Source: Pantoea trifolii (GTDB taxonomy: Bacteria; Pseudomonadota; Gammaproteobacteria; Enterobacterales; Enterobacteriaceae). Taken from it: a DNA stretch of 64,000 nucleotides. How positions within the stretch are numbered: position 1 is the stretch's first letter; every line of letters starts with the position of its first letter. Positions 50,303 through 59,834 of this stretch are shown in pieces. The translations under genes and the position numbers were made by a program. The DNA lies in NCBI RefSeq assembly GCF_024506435.1, contig NZ_JANIET010000002.1, positions 1 to 64,000 on the forward strand, written 5' to 3'. Below the pieces are notes generated by a model that was not told the origin of the DNA, searched no databases, and saw only the letters and a program-made list of their open reading frames with translations.

Positions 50303-51634
50303 ATGCCGCACACTTACCGACCATGGATGAAAAGGTATTGGCTGGTCTGGCTACTGTTAACGCTGATCACCTTGATAGCGTTATTTGCCGATCAAATTTT
50401 GCAGCAGCAGCGTGTGGGCGAGGCGCAATTTAATCAGCAATTTAACCGCCTTGCCGCCTATCAAACGCAGAATGAAACGCTATTGCCGCTGCTTGATGGC
50501 GATGAGGATCTCGCTGCTTTGCAGAGCAAATTTCCGCAGCTTGTCCTGCTGGAACACACCGTAAATCGTCCGTTAACCGCGCCACGTTTTGAAGAAGTGA
50601 GCGGTGGACGCTATTGGCTCTACAATCCTTACCGCCAGATTCGCATGCTGATCGATTTGCACTTTGCCCTGCAAACCTCAGATGTAGCGCTGGCGTTGGC
50701 GTTTCATATCCACGCTCCGCCTGCGATGCAGACAGCGAACTATTCGGACTCGGCGCGTTGGCAATGGCAGCGGCCGTTCATCAATCACTATCAGCCGTTC
50801 TTGCTGAAAGGCAGCGCCAATCCCGACTGGCGTTCGCTGCATATGCTGCCATTTACGCTGGCGCTGCTGTTGTGGCTGGTGATTGGCGGCTTGGGCTGGT
50901 GGCTGTTGCGTCAATGGCGTCAGCATGTGGAGATGCGCCTGCGTGCGGACTATTTCCAGCGTACGCGGCGTGAAGCGCTGGGCGAGTTCACTGCGGGCAT
51001 CATTCATGAAATCAATCAGCCGCTGACCGCCATCAACACCTGGTTGCATAGCAGTCAGTTACTGTTGAGGCAGGGTAAACACGAAAATCTGCCACAGGCG
51101 CTCAACGCGATGAGTTTGCAAACCGAACGCCTCGCGGCGTTGCTGCAGCGTTTTCGCGACATCGTGAGCGAACGCCCGGTAGCGATGAGCGCTGTGAATC
51201 CGGAAGCGGTTTGGCGGCGCGTAACAGTGCTGTTGCAACAGGAACTGGATGATGGCGATGTCGCGCTGCGTCAGCAGTTCCAGCACGGTCAGGCGAGAGT
51301 GCTAAGCGATCCACAGTGGCTGGAACAGGTGTTCCACAACCTGTTGCAAAACGCCATTCACATGCAGCACGGACGTCCCGATGCATGGGTGAACATTGCA
51401 TCGGAGCATGTTTCACAGGGCATCAAAATCATCATCAGTGATAACGGTCCCGGCTTCTCTGCGGAAGGATTAGCGCAGGCTTGCATGCCGTTTTACAGCA
51501 CGCGCGCCAATAGCATGGGATTAGGCATGACGTTGGTCGAGAACTTGATGTTACGCATGAACGGCCAGCTGCGGCTGGCAAATCGCGCTGCAGGCGGCGC
51601 GGAGATTACCTTAATTTTCCAACTGGCGGAGTAA
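50303..51634 (+). CDS. Membrane sensor histidine kinase
   Basis: 443 residues. A first membrane helix (about 12-30) and a second (about 190-210) enclose a periplasmic sensor region of about 155 residues without a recognised domain. The cytoplasmic part has the phospho-acceptor GEFTAGIIHEINQPLTAINT (His about 236), N-box QVFHNLLQNAIHM, G1 IIISDNGPGFS and G2 STRANSMGLGMTLVEN. It is of the TtrS/FixL-like HPK4 group. ATG 50303 has only a weak ribosome-binding site. It is followed after five bases by the response regulator. Confidence 0.88.
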   Translation: MPHTYRPWMKRYWLVWLLLTLITLIALFADQILQQQRVGEAQFNQQFNRLAAYQTQNETLLPLLDGDEDLAALQSKFPQLVLLEHTVNRPLTAPRFEEVSGGRYWLYNPYRQIRMLIDLHFALQTSDVALALAFHIHAPPAMQTANYSDSARWQWQRPFINHYQPFLLKGSANPDWRSLHMLPFTLALLLWLVIGGLGWWLLRQWRQHVEMRLRADYFQRTRREALGEFTAGIIHEINQPLTAINTWLHSSQLLLRQGKHENLPQALNAMSLQTERLAALLQRFRDIVSERPVAMSAVNPEAVWRRVTVLLQQELDDGDVALRQQFQHGQARVLSDPQWLEQVFHNLLQNAIHMQHGRPDAWVNIASEHVSQGIKIIISDNGPGFSAEGLAQACMPFYSTRANSMGLGMTLVENLMLRMNGQLRLANRAAGGAEITLIFQLAE

Positions 51635-51638
51635 CGGA

Positions 51639-52250
51639 ATGGTCGCAAAGGTTTGGTTAGTGGATGATGATTTGTCTGTGCGTGAATCGCTCGGTTTTTT
51701 ACTTAAAACGCTGGAATATGACGTGGCCGATTTTGCCGATCTGGCCGCATTTGAAGCGGCCACGCAAGCGCAGGAACCGCTGCGTGGCTGTTTGCTGCTG
51801 GATGTGCGCATGCCGGGCATTAGCGGCCTGAGCTGGCTGGCGGAACAGGGCGATCGCCATCCGCTGCTGCCGGTGATCATCATGACCGGTCACGGTACCA
51901 TTGATGCCTGCCGTCGTGCATTTCGTCAGGGCGCGTTTGAGTTTTACACCAAGCCGCTGGATATAGAACCGCTGCTGGAAACTATCCATCTGGCATTCAA
52001 TGAGAGTGAACAACGTGCCGGGCGCTGGCAGTCGCAGCAGGGTTTGCAGGCGCGATTTGCGCTATTATCGGCGCGTGAAACTGAAGTAATGCAAATGATG
52101 ATTGCCGGGCAAACCAGCAAAGAGATCGCGCGTGATTTATTGCTGTCGCCGCGTACCGTGGAAGCGCACCGCGCGGCAGTGTTCGCCAAGCTGGAACTCA
52201 ATAATCTCGCGCAATTGATTCACGCCTGCCAGCAGCTGAACCAGGTATAA
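51639..52250 (+). CDS. LuxR/FixJ-type response regulator
   Basis: 203 residues. The receiver domain has the acidic pair in VWLVDDDLSV (about 6-15), the phospho-Asp in GCLLLDVRMPGISG (about 52) and the conserved Lys in FYTKPLDIEPLL. The C-terminal LuxR helix-turn-helix is LSARETEVMQMMIAGQTSKE, then LLLSPRTVEAHRAAVFAKLE. It belongs with the preceding kinase as a TtrSR/FixLJ-like pair. The target may be the following secreted-protein gene. Confidence 0.92.
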   Translation: MVAKVWLVDDDLSVRESLGFLLKTLEYDVADFADLAAFEAATQAQEPLRGCLLLDVRMPGISGLSWLAEQGDRHPLLPVIIMTGHGTIDACRRAFRQGAFEFYTKPLDIEPLLETIHLAFNESEQRAGRWQSQQGLQARFALLSARETEVMQMMIAGQTSKEIARDLLLSPRTVEAHRAAVFAKLELNNLAQLIHACQQLNQV

Positions 52251-52336
52251 CTACCAGGATGAACGGGTAATCGCCCGAATATTGCTTTTCTCTGCCGCGC
52301 TTTAAAGTGCCACTCACTATTAAACAGGAGTGACAC

Positions 52337-52807
52337 ATGAACATCCGCCTTTCTCTGATTGCCGCTGCGGCGGCCTTTGTTTCCTTTGGCAGCCATGCGG
52401 CATTAACTGAATCCAACCTTTCACTGGCTGACGCACAGAAGCTGGCAAGCGCCGCGATTCAGTCGTGCGCGGCGAAAAACTACAACGTAGCCGTGACCGT
52501 GGTTGATCGTGCCGGTGTGGTAAAAGCGGTGCAGCGCATGGATAATGCCGGTCCGCACACCGTGGAAGCCAGCCAGATGAAAGCCTACACCGCGCTCAGC
52601 ACCAAAAATCCAAGCGGCAAGGTGATGGAAGCGGCGCAGAATAATGCCGGTGCGCAGAATATGCGTGATATTCCTGGCTTCCTGCTGTTGGCGGGTGGTG
52701 TGCCGGTGAAAAGCGGCGATCAGGTGATTGGCGCAATCGGCATCGGCGGCGCACCGGGCGGCAATCTGGATGAAGCCTGCGCGATGGATGCACTGAAAGC
52801 GTTATAA
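52337..52807 (+). CDS. Exported GlcG/HbpS family protein (DUF336)
   Basis: 156 residues with a cleavable signal peptide (MNIRLSLIAAAAAFVSFGSH-AA, about 22). The mature domain is the heme-degrading/HbpS fold: NLSLADAQKLASAAIQSCAA, VAVTVVDRAGVVKAVQRMD, AYTALSTKNPS, GFLLLAGGVPVKSGDQVIGA and IGIGGAPGG. AGGAG precedes the start. It lies 86 bases behind a two-component pair. In Streptomyces a secreted HbpS regulates the neighbouring kinase SenS, so a similar accessory-sensor role is plausible here. Confidence 0.86.
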   Translation: MNIRLSLIAAAAAFVSFGSHAALTESNLSLADAQKLASAAIQSCAAKNYNVAVTVVDRAGVVKAVQRMDNAGPHTVEASQMKAYTALSTKNPSGKVMEAAQNNAGAQNMRDIPGFLLLAGGVPVKSGDQVIGAIGIGGAPGGNLDEACAMDALKAL

Positions 52808-52818
52808 ACAAAGTCTAG

Positions 52819-52838
52819 GGTCGCCATTCATGGCGACA
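52819..52838. repeat. Dispersed palindrome, copy 5 (GGTCGCC family)
   Basis: GGTCGCCATTCATGGCGACA, one mismatch at the last base, lies between the convergent HbpS-like and permease genes. Confidence 0.8.
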
Positions 52839-52841
52839 TGG

Positions 52842-53600
52842 TCACATGCGGCGTGACAGCGCAAAACAGATCAGCGGCATCGGCAACGTAAACAGCAGCA
52901 GCAACCACAGCAGCACATACACCGCGTCGATGCCATTATTTTGCAGGTTGTTATACAGCTGAACCGGCATGCCCTGCGGGAACCAGGCAAAGATCATCAC
53001 GATGCCAAACTCGCCCATAGCACGCGCCCACGCCAGTGCGCTGGCGGTTGCCAGCCCCGGCGCGGCAAGCGGGATCGATAGACGCCAAAAACGCTGCCAC
53101 GGCGACGCGCCCAACGTGCGGCCCGCTTCCAGAATCGGCTTTGGCACACCGGCAAACGCCGAACGTGCGGTGGTGACGAAGTAGGGCAACGCGCCGTACC
53201 ATTGCGCCAGAATAAACGCGGCCGGATTATTCACCAGCGTCCAGCCAAACTTCTCCAACAGTTCACCCGGCAAACTATACGGCCCGTAAGCGCTTACCAA
53301 CAAAATCCCCATCGCCAGCGGCGGCGTCAGCAGCGGGATCATCACCAGCAGTTCGACGATTAACCGCATCCGACCGCGCGCCTGCGACAGCCACCATGCC
53401 AGCGGCAATCCACTGACAAAAATCAGCAATAGCGCGATCACACCCAAACCCAGCGACGTAGCGATAGCATTGCCATCGCCCCACGCCAGCTGCAGATGCT
53501 GCCAGTTGGTGACGCCAATCAGCGTGAGAAAAGGCACCGCCAGCAACAGCAGTGCGGGCAGTGACAGCCATAGCGCGGTGGCGTGACGGGTTTTCATCAA
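52842..53600 (-). CDS. ABC transporter permease, molybdate/tungstate/sulfate type
   Basis: 252-residue permease with about six membrane helices. The coupling loop is EAGRTLGASPWQRFWRLSIP near residue 160, followed by AWARAMGEFGIVMIFAW, typical of ModB/CysT/WtpB permeases. It overlaps the binding-protein gene by four bases. No ATPase gene adjoins, so an ATPase encoded elsewhere must power it. Confidence 0.88.
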   Translation of the reverse strand: MMKTRHATALWLSLPALLLLAVPFLTLIGVTNWQHLQLAWGDGNAIATSLGLGVIALLLIFVSGLPLAWWLSQARGRMRLIVELLVMIPLLTPPLAMGILLVSAYGPYSLPGELLEKFGWTLVNNPAAFILAQWYGALPYFVTTARSAFAGVPKPILEAGRTLGASPWQRFWRLSIPLAAPGLATASALAWARAMGEFGIVMIFAWFPQGMPVQLYNNLQNNGIDAVYVLLWLLLLFTLPMPLICFALSRRM

Positions 53601-54520
53601 GGGTAGATCGAACTGCCTTTCGGCGCGGCATAGCCATTCTGTTTAAACAGCGCCTGTCCCGGCTGACTCAGCATAAAATCGACAAAGGCTTTGCCGGCGG
53701 CAGCGCCGTGCGGGGCGTTCTTCAACACGGCGGCGTAGTAAACCAGCGGCTGCGTGTGTAGCACTTTGTCTTTGCCCGCGCCGTCTTTCACGCTGAAACT
53801 CACCGTGTTGTACCACTGCTTCGCCATTGCCGGATTACTCAGATTAATCTCGTCGGGCAGTGCCACATAGGGCAGATGCGCGGAGATCACTTCGCTCTCG
53901 TAACCGGCGGCGGCATCAACCTGGCCGCTTTCCAGCCGTGTTAGCAGGCCGCCTTCCAGATGGGTTTGTGCCGGATTTTGATAGCCGCCCATAATTTTAT
54001 CGGCGATGCCCGGCTGATGGTAATACTTCTCAGCTAGCAGCAGGGTAAAGATGATGTTCTGACCTTTAGGGTCGTTGATCGGATCGGTGCGGCCAAACTT
54101 AATGCCTGGCGTTGCCAGCACCTTCAGCCAGCTGGTGTTGCTGCCTTTGGCCTGCGCGAACTGCTGCGCGTATTTTCCTTTCGGGCTATACGCCACCACC
54201 ATACTGGTGCTCGCCACTGGGACCGCATCATCAATCAATCCAGCATCTTTCAGGATCTGCATCGGCCCTGGTGTGATGGAAACAAACACATCGGCGGTGA
54301 TTTTTTTGCTCGCCAGCAAACGTGCCATGCCATAGGCGCCCTGGCCCTGACCTTCGTACGTGCCGTTATTTTGCTTAGCAAAGGCCGGACCTAATGATTG
54401 GTCCATCACTTTGCCCATCGAACCGGCGTAGGTCACGCGGATATCGGTGTTCGTTTGTGCATGCAGACTAAAGCCCGCGCCCGCTGTGAGCAGCAGCGCG
54501 GTGAGGTGAGTAAATCGCAT
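53597..54520 (-). CDS. Extracellular solute-binding protein, molybdate/tungstate type
   Basis: 307-residue periplasmic binding protein. The signal peptide ends SLHAQ (about 22). The mature part begins IRVTYAGSMGKVMDQSLGPA. Oxyanion-binding segments include GQGQGAYGMARLLASKKITA, ADVFVSITPGPMQIL, TSMVVAYSPKGKYA, RTDPINDPKGQNIIFTLLLA and QVDAAAGYESEV, close to WtpA/TupA-like proteins. A ModE-like palindrome sits 10 bases before the ATG. Together these favour tungstate or molybdate as ligand. Confidence 0.86.
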   Translation of the reverse strand: MRFTHLTALLLTAGAGFSLHAQTNTDIRVTYAGSMGKVMDQSLGPAFAKQNNGTYEGQGQGAYGMARLLASKKITADVFVSITPGPMQILKDAGLIDDAVPVASTSMVVAYSPKGKYAQQFAQAKGSNTSWLKVLATPGIKFGRTDPINDPKGQNIIFTLLLAEKYYHQPGIADKIMGGYQNPAQTHLEGGLLTRLESGQVDAAAGYESEVISAHLPYVALPDEINLSNPAMAKQWYNTVSFSVKDGAGKDKVLHTQPLVYYAAVLKNAPHGAAAGKAFVDFMLSQPGQALFKQNGYAAPKGSSIYP

Positions 54521-54529
54521 TTCGTTTAT

Positions 54530-54553
54530 CGCTATATAATTAGGTAGATAGCG
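54530..54553 (-). promoter_or_regulatory. ModE-like operator
   Basis: CGCTATATA (54530-54538), six bases, then TAGATAGCG (54545-54553): the arms CGCTAT/ATAGCG are perfect and the layout matches CGnTATATA-N6-TAnnTAnCG of ModE sites. It overlaps the region where the -10 box of the binding-protein gene should be. Confidence 0.55.
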
Positions 54554-54635
54554 ATTATCGGAATTGAGGCAAGCAGTGCAAGCGAAAATCTATTGCGAAA
54601 TCATACCAAAGGCCCGCCGCAACGGGCCGACGCGC

Positions 54636-55196
54636 TTAGGCGAGAATGCGTTTGGCCCAGGATTCAATCTCGTCGCCGCTGCCGATATCCAGCTGCACTA
54701 ACCCATTGGTGATGAAGGTTGGTGAAACGTGGATGCCATTTTGCCGCGAATATTTGCTGTGCCATTTGATCTCATTTTGCAGTCCGGCACGCAGGAACGG
54801 TTCGCGTGCGTTAACGCCGCTGTACTGCTCAAGACGATCGAGAATCTGATTCGGCGTCGCGTCCATATTCGGGCCGTGGCTGTGATCGATAAACTCGAAC
54901 TCTTCACGATGATCGGCCACCGCTTGCAGCACCTTTTTGGCTGCCGCTTTGCCTTCCGGCAAGGTTGAGGCGGCAAGGATGTAGCGCACAATCACACCCG
55001 AATACATATGCCAGGGCTGTGATTGCAAACGGATTTTTAACGTCATCTTCTCTTCGCCCACTAATTGCAGCAGCGCGTCGAGCTTGTTGAATGCGCGCAC
55101 GGAGAACGGGCAGGTCGGTTCCAGAAAGACTTCAAACACTTTCGGGCCGTGGCCCCAAACCAGCGGATCGGCGTGTAATGCGGTGGATTGGCTCAT
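54636..55196 (-). CDS. DsbA-fold thioredoxin-like protein
   Basis: 186-residue protein without signal peptide. The active-site position reads FLEPTCPFSVRAFNKLD near residue 26: a single Cys followed by Pro-Phe-Ser rather than CxxC. A helical insert and the cis-Pro segment HVSPTFITNG near residue 165 complete the DsbA/GST-kappa fold. The ATG at 55196 is chosen because AGGGA precedes it. With one Cys it is more likely a glutathione-dependent or non-redox member than a dithiol oxidase. About 280 bases with no recognised gene precede it. Confidence 0.83.
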   Translation of the reverse strand: MSQSTALHADPLVWGHGPKVFEVFLEPTCPFSVRAFNKLDALLQLVGEEKMTLKIRLQSQPWHMYSGVIVRYILAASTLPEGKAAAKKVLQAVADHREEFEFIDHSHGPNMDATPNQILDRLEQYSGVNAREPFLRAGLQNEIKWHSKYSRQNGIHVSPTFITNGLVQLDIGSGDEIESWAKRILA

Positions 55197-55476
55197 GGTA
55201 ATTCCCTTTTGCAACGATAAAAGTTGCCTTACTTTGGCAAAGCGCTGCGCAGACAGCCAGCGCGGGCTTATGCTTTTTTGTTACAAAGCCATTCGCGGGC
55301 TGCAAATGTGACGAAAGAAAAATCGTTTTATAGATCCGCGAGCTACAAGAAACTCGGCCCGCACCGGCTTTGCACAGAAAATAAGCGGCTATAGTTAATC
55401 CTGTTTCAATCTTCTTACTTGTAGCATTTTTAGTTCATTTGCCTGGAGCCAAACGTTAAGAGCATCGAGGTTCAAT

Positions 55477-55746
55477 GTGTTTGCCAATCTCTCCTGGAAA
55501 ATCATTCATCAGGTTCTCAACGAAACCATTGTTGAGTTAATGGACGAACATGAAACGCTGGACGTTCCCACTCTGCGTGAGCGGCTGCTGGAGATGGCGG
55601 AGAGCGAATCCGATGAATTAATGGTGTTGTGTTACTGGCAAGCGAGCAGAGTGCTAACGCGCTTGCCGCCGACGGTAACCGCCAGCCAACTGATTGAAGA
55701 GGCGCGCGTCGCCTATCGCACGCCGATTTATCATGATCCGCTTTAA
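55477..55746 (+). CDS. Small protein of unknown function
   Basis: 89 residues, GTG start at 55477 with GAGG six bases upstream; the overlapping ATG at 55475 is in another frame and soon stops. The protein is mostly helical and acidic (ETIVELMDEHETLDVPTLRE, LLEMAESESDELMVLCYWQA). There is no signal or membrane segment. I do not recognise the family. Codon use is like the neighbours, and the good ribosome-binding site supports expression. Confidence 0.65.
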   Translation: MFANLSWKIIHQVLNETIVELMDEHETLDVPTLRERLLEMAESESDELMVLCYWQASRVLTRLPPTVTASQLIEEARVAYRTPIYHDPL

Positions 55747-55868
55747 CCCTTGATGCTTTTCAGCGGTTTTAACGCGTTAAAGCGGCTAAGTGACGGATTT
55801 ATGGTCAAGAGCGGGAAACACGCTCTGCTAGACTTGCCCTGTCAAAAACCTGGATACAGAGGACAGTA

Positions 55869-56885
55869 ATGAAAATCAAAAGTTATGCCGCCTTGAACGC
55901 GGGTGAAGCGCTGGTGCCTCACGAGTACGAAGCTGGTGAACTGGCTGCTGAAGAGGTGCAGGTTGAGGTCGATTACTGCGGTGTTTGTCACTCAGATTTG
56001 TCGATGATCGATAACGAGTGGGGCATCTCCTCGTTCCCGGTGATTGCCGGCCATGAAGTGATTGGTCGCATCAGCGCCTTAGGCGACGCGGCGCAAAACA
56101 AAGGTTTGAAAGTGGGCCAGCGCGTGGGCATCGGCTGGACAGCGAAAAGCTGTCAGCACTGTAATGCCTGTATCAATGGCGAGCACGTCAACTGTGAAAA
56201 CGGTTCGGTGCCAACCATCATGAATAAAGGCGGTTTTGCCAGCCATCTGCGTGCCGACTGGCAATGGGTGATCCCGCTGCCGGAAGCGATGGATTACACT
56301 TCGGCGGGTCCACTGCTGTGTGGCGGCATCACCGTATTTAAACCGCTGTTGATGCATCATGTCACCGCAACCAGCCGCGTTGGCGTGATCGGCATTGGCG
56401 GCCTGGGCCACATGGCGATTAAATTGCTGCGTGCGATGGGTGCAGAAGTGACGGCATTCAGCTCCAACGCCAGCAAAACCGAGTCGATCAAAGCGATGGG
56501 CGCGGACCGCGTGGTTAACAGCCGCGACCCACAGGCGCTGAACGCGCTGGCTGGGCAATTTGATTTGATCATCAGCACGGTAGCCGTCGATCTCGATTGG
56601 GCACCGTACTTCCAGGCGCTGGCACCGCACGGTAAATTCCACACCGTCGGCGCAGTAATGAAGCCGTTTGAAGTGCCGGCGTTCAGCCTGATTATGGGCG
56701 ATCGCGCGGTGACCGGTTCTTCTACCGGTTCACCAGGCCAGCTGCGTTCACTGATGAAACTGGCATCGCGTGCGGATATCGCGCCACAGGTGGAAGAGTT
56801 CCCGATGTCCAAAATCAACGAAGCGTTGGATCACGTACGCGCGGGTAAAGCCAATTACCGCGTAGTGTTGAAAGCCGATTTTTAA
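55869..56885 (+). CDS. ahr: NADPH-dependent aldehyde reductase, Ahr/YahK-type zinc alcohol dehydrogenase (copy 1)
   Basis: 338-residue medium-chain alcohol dehydrogenase close to E. coli Ahr (YjgB). Catalytic zinc ligands lie in [17 protein letters not shown] (Cys near 38) and GHEVIGR (His-Glu near 60). The structural zinc site is [20 protein letters not shown]. The cofactor motif is [13 protein letters not shown] near 176, and Ser-Ser-Asn after it suits NADPH. GAGGACAG precedes ATG 55869. A paralogue follows at 57037. Confidence 0.92.
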   Translation: MKIKSYAALNAGEALVPHEYEAGELAAEEVQVEVDYCGVCHSDLSMIDNEWGISSFPVIAGHEVIGRISALGDAAQNKGLKVGQRVGIGWTAKSCQHCNACINGEHVNCENGSVPTIMNKGGFASHLRADWQWVIPLPEAMDYTSAGPLLCGGITVFKPLLMHHVTATSRVGVIGIGGLGHMAIKLLRAMGAEVTAFSSNASKTESIKAMGADRVVNSRDPQALNALAGQFDLIISTVAVDLDWAPYFQALAPHGKFHTVGAVMKPFEVPAFSLIMGDRAVTGSSTGSPGQLRSLMKLASRADIAPQVEEFPMSKINEALDHVRAGKANYRVVLKADF

Positions 56886-57036
56886 TACGTCAAACGGTGC
56901 GCATTACTGCGCACCGATTTACCTATCGCACCTCCCTCCCAAACAGCATCCTCAGCCTTAATCCCCTGATTGTTCGGCATATAATGACGCATCGCTTTGA
57001 TAAACTGCTGTCACCCAACTCAACTCGAGGACAGCA

Positions 57037-58053
57037 ATGAAAATTTCCAGCTATGCCGCTCTGCAAGCGGGTGAGGCGTTGGTGCCTTACGAATACGATG
57101 CCGGTCCACTGGCCGCTGAGGATGTGCAGGTTGCGGTAGATTATTGCGGCGTCTGCCACTCTGATTTGTCAATGATCGATAACGAATGGGGCGGCTCGCG
57201 CTATCCGCTGATTGCGGGTCACGAAGTGATTGGTCGTGTGGTGGCTTTGGGTGATGCGGCGCAAAACAAAGGGCTGCACATCGGCCAGCGCGTGGGCATT
57301 GGCTGGACAGCGAAAAGCTGCCAGCACTGCGATGCCTGTATCGAAGGCGATCAGGTGAACTGCGAAAACGGTAAAACCTCTACCATCAATAATCACGGCG
57401 GCTTTGCCAGTCATCTGCGCGCTAACTGGCAATGGGTGATCCCACTGCCGGACGCGCTGGATATCGCCACCGCTGGGCCGTTACTCTGCGGCGGTATTAC
57501 CGTGTTTAAACCGCTGTTAATGCACAACATCTCCGCCACCAGCCGCGTCGGCGTGATCGGCATTGGCGGTCTGGGGCATATGGCGATCAAACTGCTGCGG
57601 GCGATGGGTGCGCACGTTACGGCGTTCAGTTCCTCTGCCGCGAAAAACGATTCGATTAAAGCGATGGGCGCCGATCGGGTAGTGAACAGCCGTGATCCGC
57701 AGGCGTTGAGCGCGCTGGCCGGGCAGTTTGATCTGATTATCAGCACCGTGGCGGTGGATCTGGACTGGAAGCCGTACTATCAGGCGCTGGCGCGCCGTGG
57801 CGCGTTCCATACTGTGGGCGCGGTGATGAAGCCGTTTGAAGTGCCGGCGTTCAGTTTGATTGTTGGTGACCGTGCGTTAACCGGATCGTCAACCGGTTCA
57901 CCGGGCCAATTGCGGGCGTTGCTGAAATTGGCATCGCGTACTGACATCGCGCCGCAGGTTGAAGCGTTCCCGATGTCGCAGGTGAATGAAGCGCTGGAAC
58001 ATCTGCGTGCCGGGAAAGCGAACTATCGCGTGGTGTTGAAAGCGGATTTTTAA
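57037..58053 (+). CDS. ahr: NADPH-dependent aldehyde reductase, Ahr/YahK-type zinc alcohol dehydrogenase (copy 2)
   Basis: 338 residues, same length as copy 1 and identical over long blocks ([51 protein letters not shown]). Differences cluster at the surface and at the substrate-side loop (SISSFP versus GSRYPL). All zinc ligands and the cofactor motif are kept. It has its own GAGGACAG and 150 bp of upstream DNA, so the two may be regulated separately. This is a tandem duplication. Confidence 0.92.
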   Translation: MKISSYAALQAGEALVPYEYDAGPLAAEDVQVAVDYCGVCHSDLSMIDNEWGGSRYPLIAGHEVIGRVVALGDAAQNKGLHIGQRVGIGWTAKSCQHCDACIEGDQVNCENGKTSTINNHGGFASHLRANWQWVIPLPDALDIATAGPLLCGGITVFKPLLMHNISATSRVGVIGIGGLGHMAIKLLRAMGAHVTAFSSSAAKNDSIKAMGADRVVNSRDPQALSALAGQFDLIISTVAVDLDWKPYYQALARRGAFHTVGAVMKPFEVPAFSLIVGDRALTGSSTGSPGQLRALLKLASRTDIAPQVEAFPMSQVNEALEHLRAGKANYRVVLKADF

Positions 58054-58075
58054 GGGCGGTGCAGGTGGTAAAAAA

Positions 58076-58095
58076 GGTCGCCATGGATGGCGACC
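58076..58095. repeat. Dispersed palindrome, copy 6 (GGTCGCC family)
   Basis: GGTCGCCATGGATGGCGACC, followed by CTACG, lies between the convergent ahr copy 2 and PepSY genes. Confidence 0.85.
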
Positions 58096-58103
58096 CTACG
58101 AAA

Positions 58104-59834
58104 TTAGCCTCGGTCATCCTTTTCGCCGAGGAAGAAATACCACAGCGGGATTGACGTCAGTGCGGTAAACACCGTGGTGTACAACGCAATCATAAAGCCC
58201 TGCGTGATGTACATGGTCAGCGACCAGTGGCTGAACGGAATGCCATATTGATCGATAACGCCGCCGATAATCGCATTGCTCATCACCGTGCCGACAATCA
58301 GCGCCAGGATGAACAAACCGCGCAGGAAATAGCGCATCTCTTTACGCTTCACGGCAAAGCGTGCGCGAATAATGCCCAGCGGAGATTGCTGTGAGGCCAG
58401 CAGCGCGGCTTCATCAAGCGGCGCGCGTTGCTGTTTACGCCAGCGCAGAATATCCAGCAGCAGGAACGCCAGCAAACTCGCGCCCATCACCGGCAGCGCG
58501 TAACCCAACGCCAGCGCCAACATTAACCACGCACCTTTGGCGTAATGCGGCAACGCCATCCAGGTTTCGGTCAGGGTTTGTGCTGGATTCGCTTCGACAT
58601 CTTTTGGCCGGCGAATCCACCACATGCGATAACCGAGCACAATCATGCTGCATAAACCAAGGCCAAAGAACGCCAGCAGCAGCTGATTGGGCAATCCAAA
58701 CAGCACGCCCATGTGCGCATCCACACCCCAGCGCGTCAGCTTCGCCACCAGCGGGAAATTGGCAAAGTAGACGTGATCCACCACGCTAAAGTCCTGCGGA
58801 TTCACCGTCACCGCATCCACTTGCGTTGGCCAGCTGCGGTCAATTTCCGTCACCGCCCACGCTTTGTCGGCGCTTTTCGGCTGACGCAATTCGAGCTTCG
58901 CTGCGCTCAGCCCATCCTGACGCGCCGCGTTCAGAACGCGATCCCAGTCGGCATCGGCAGCGTTATTACGCACCGGTTTGGCGGGCGCCGCCGCCGGTTT
59001 GGTCATGGATGACATCGGCATGCTCATGCCCGACATATCCGCCCTATGCTCGGCGTGCGGATCGGCTGGTGCAGCAGGCGCATCGCTATTCAGCGAGGTA
59101 TTGACTTGTGGCGTCAGCCAGTTCAGTTCAGTACGCATGCGATCGATATTGCCGCCCGCCCACTGCGACCACGTCAGGCCGGTCACTGAGAAGAACACCA
59201 AACCGATTGCCAGCGTCAGTCCGAGCGTGACGTGCCAGTGTCGGCTGAAGGCGAAGCCACTGCGCGGCTGTTTCAGCTTCCGTTTCGGACGTGTTCCCAG
59301 CCACAGCACCACGCCACCCAGCGCCGCCACCCACAGCCAGGACGCCGCCAGTTCGCTGTAGTTGCGACCGAAATCGCCCAGCAGCAGGCTGCTGTGCAGT
59401 AAGTCAATGGTGGTGCGCAACGGCAATACGCCGCTGGTGCCGTAAACCGGCATATCGCCTTTCACTTTCAGGCTATAAGGATCGATAAATACCGCACGCG
59501 ACAGCGATGCACCAAGCGTGGCGTCGCTGAATTGCACCCACGTGGTGTCCGTTGCGTGCGGCGCAGGACGCACCGCGTAAATGTGTTGATTTTCTCCCGC
59601 ATAAGCGCGGGCCGCGCTGATTTGCGCGGACAGCGGCTGCGCGTTGCCATGTGGTTCAGCAGTTAGCGCATCGGCATAAATCAGGTTTTCCAGCTGAGGC
59701 GTTAACACATAAAGCGTGCCGCTGAGCGCCGCAACGAAGATGAACGGGGCGACAAACAGACCAATATAAAAATGTAAGCGACGTAGCAAATTAAGCACCG
59801 CGCCGCGCGGTGCTGCAGAGTGAGCAGCAGACAA
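58104..59834 (-). CDS. PepSY-associated membrane protein (PiuB/DUF4405-like iron or copper reductase family)
   Basis: 576-residue integral membrane protein. The first helix is in RRLHFYIGLFVAPFIFVAAL; a periplasmic region with PepSY repeats spans about 60-150. Further helices follow at about 190, 230, 410, 455, 510 and 545. A Met/His-rich loop (HAEHRADMSGMSMPMSSMTK) lies near residue 280. The family sits near siderophore or copper genes and is thought to reduce or handle metal. No ATG fits; TTG 59834 with AAGGA eight bases upstream gives the natural N-terminus. The longer frame overlaps the DUF2946 gene. Confidence 0.82.
   Translation of the reverse strand: MSAAHSAAPRGAVLNLLRRLHFYIGLFVAPFIFVAALSGTLYVLTPQLENLIYADALTAEPHGNAQPLSAQISAARAYAGENQHIYAVRPAPHATDTTWVQFSDATLGASLSRAVFIDPYSLKVKGDMPVYGTSGVLPLRTTIDLLHSSLLLGDFGRNYSELAASWLWVAALGGVVLWLGTRPKRKLKQPRSGFAFSRHWHVTLGLTLAIGLVFFSVTGLTWSQWAGGNIDRMRTELNWLTPQVNTSLNSDAPAAPADPHAEHRADMSGMSMPMSSMTKPAAAPAKPVRNNAADADWDRVLNAARQDGLSAAKLELRQPKSADKAWAVTEIDRSWPTQVDAVTVNPQDFSVVDHVYFANFPLVAKLTRWGVDAHMGVLFGLPNQLLLAFFGLGLCSMIVLGYRMWWIRRPKDVEANPAQTLTETWMALPHYAKGAWLMLALALGYALPVMGASLLAFLLLDILRWRKQQRAPLDEAALLASQQSPLGIIRARFAVKRKEMRYFLRGLFILALIVGTVMSNAIIGGVIDQYGIPFSHWSLTMYITQGFMIALYTTVFTALTSIPLWYFFLGEKDDRG

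Noticed and set aside
50074..50433. Open frame before and overlapping the histidine kinase
   Set aside because: It starts within the hairpin region behind the importer operon, has no ribosome-binding site and overlaps the first membrane helix of the kinase in another frame.
56079..56642. 187-residue open frame on the minus strand
   Set aside because: Antisense to the first Ahr-type dehydrogenase; the same shadow appears in the paralogue, as expected from sequence similarity.
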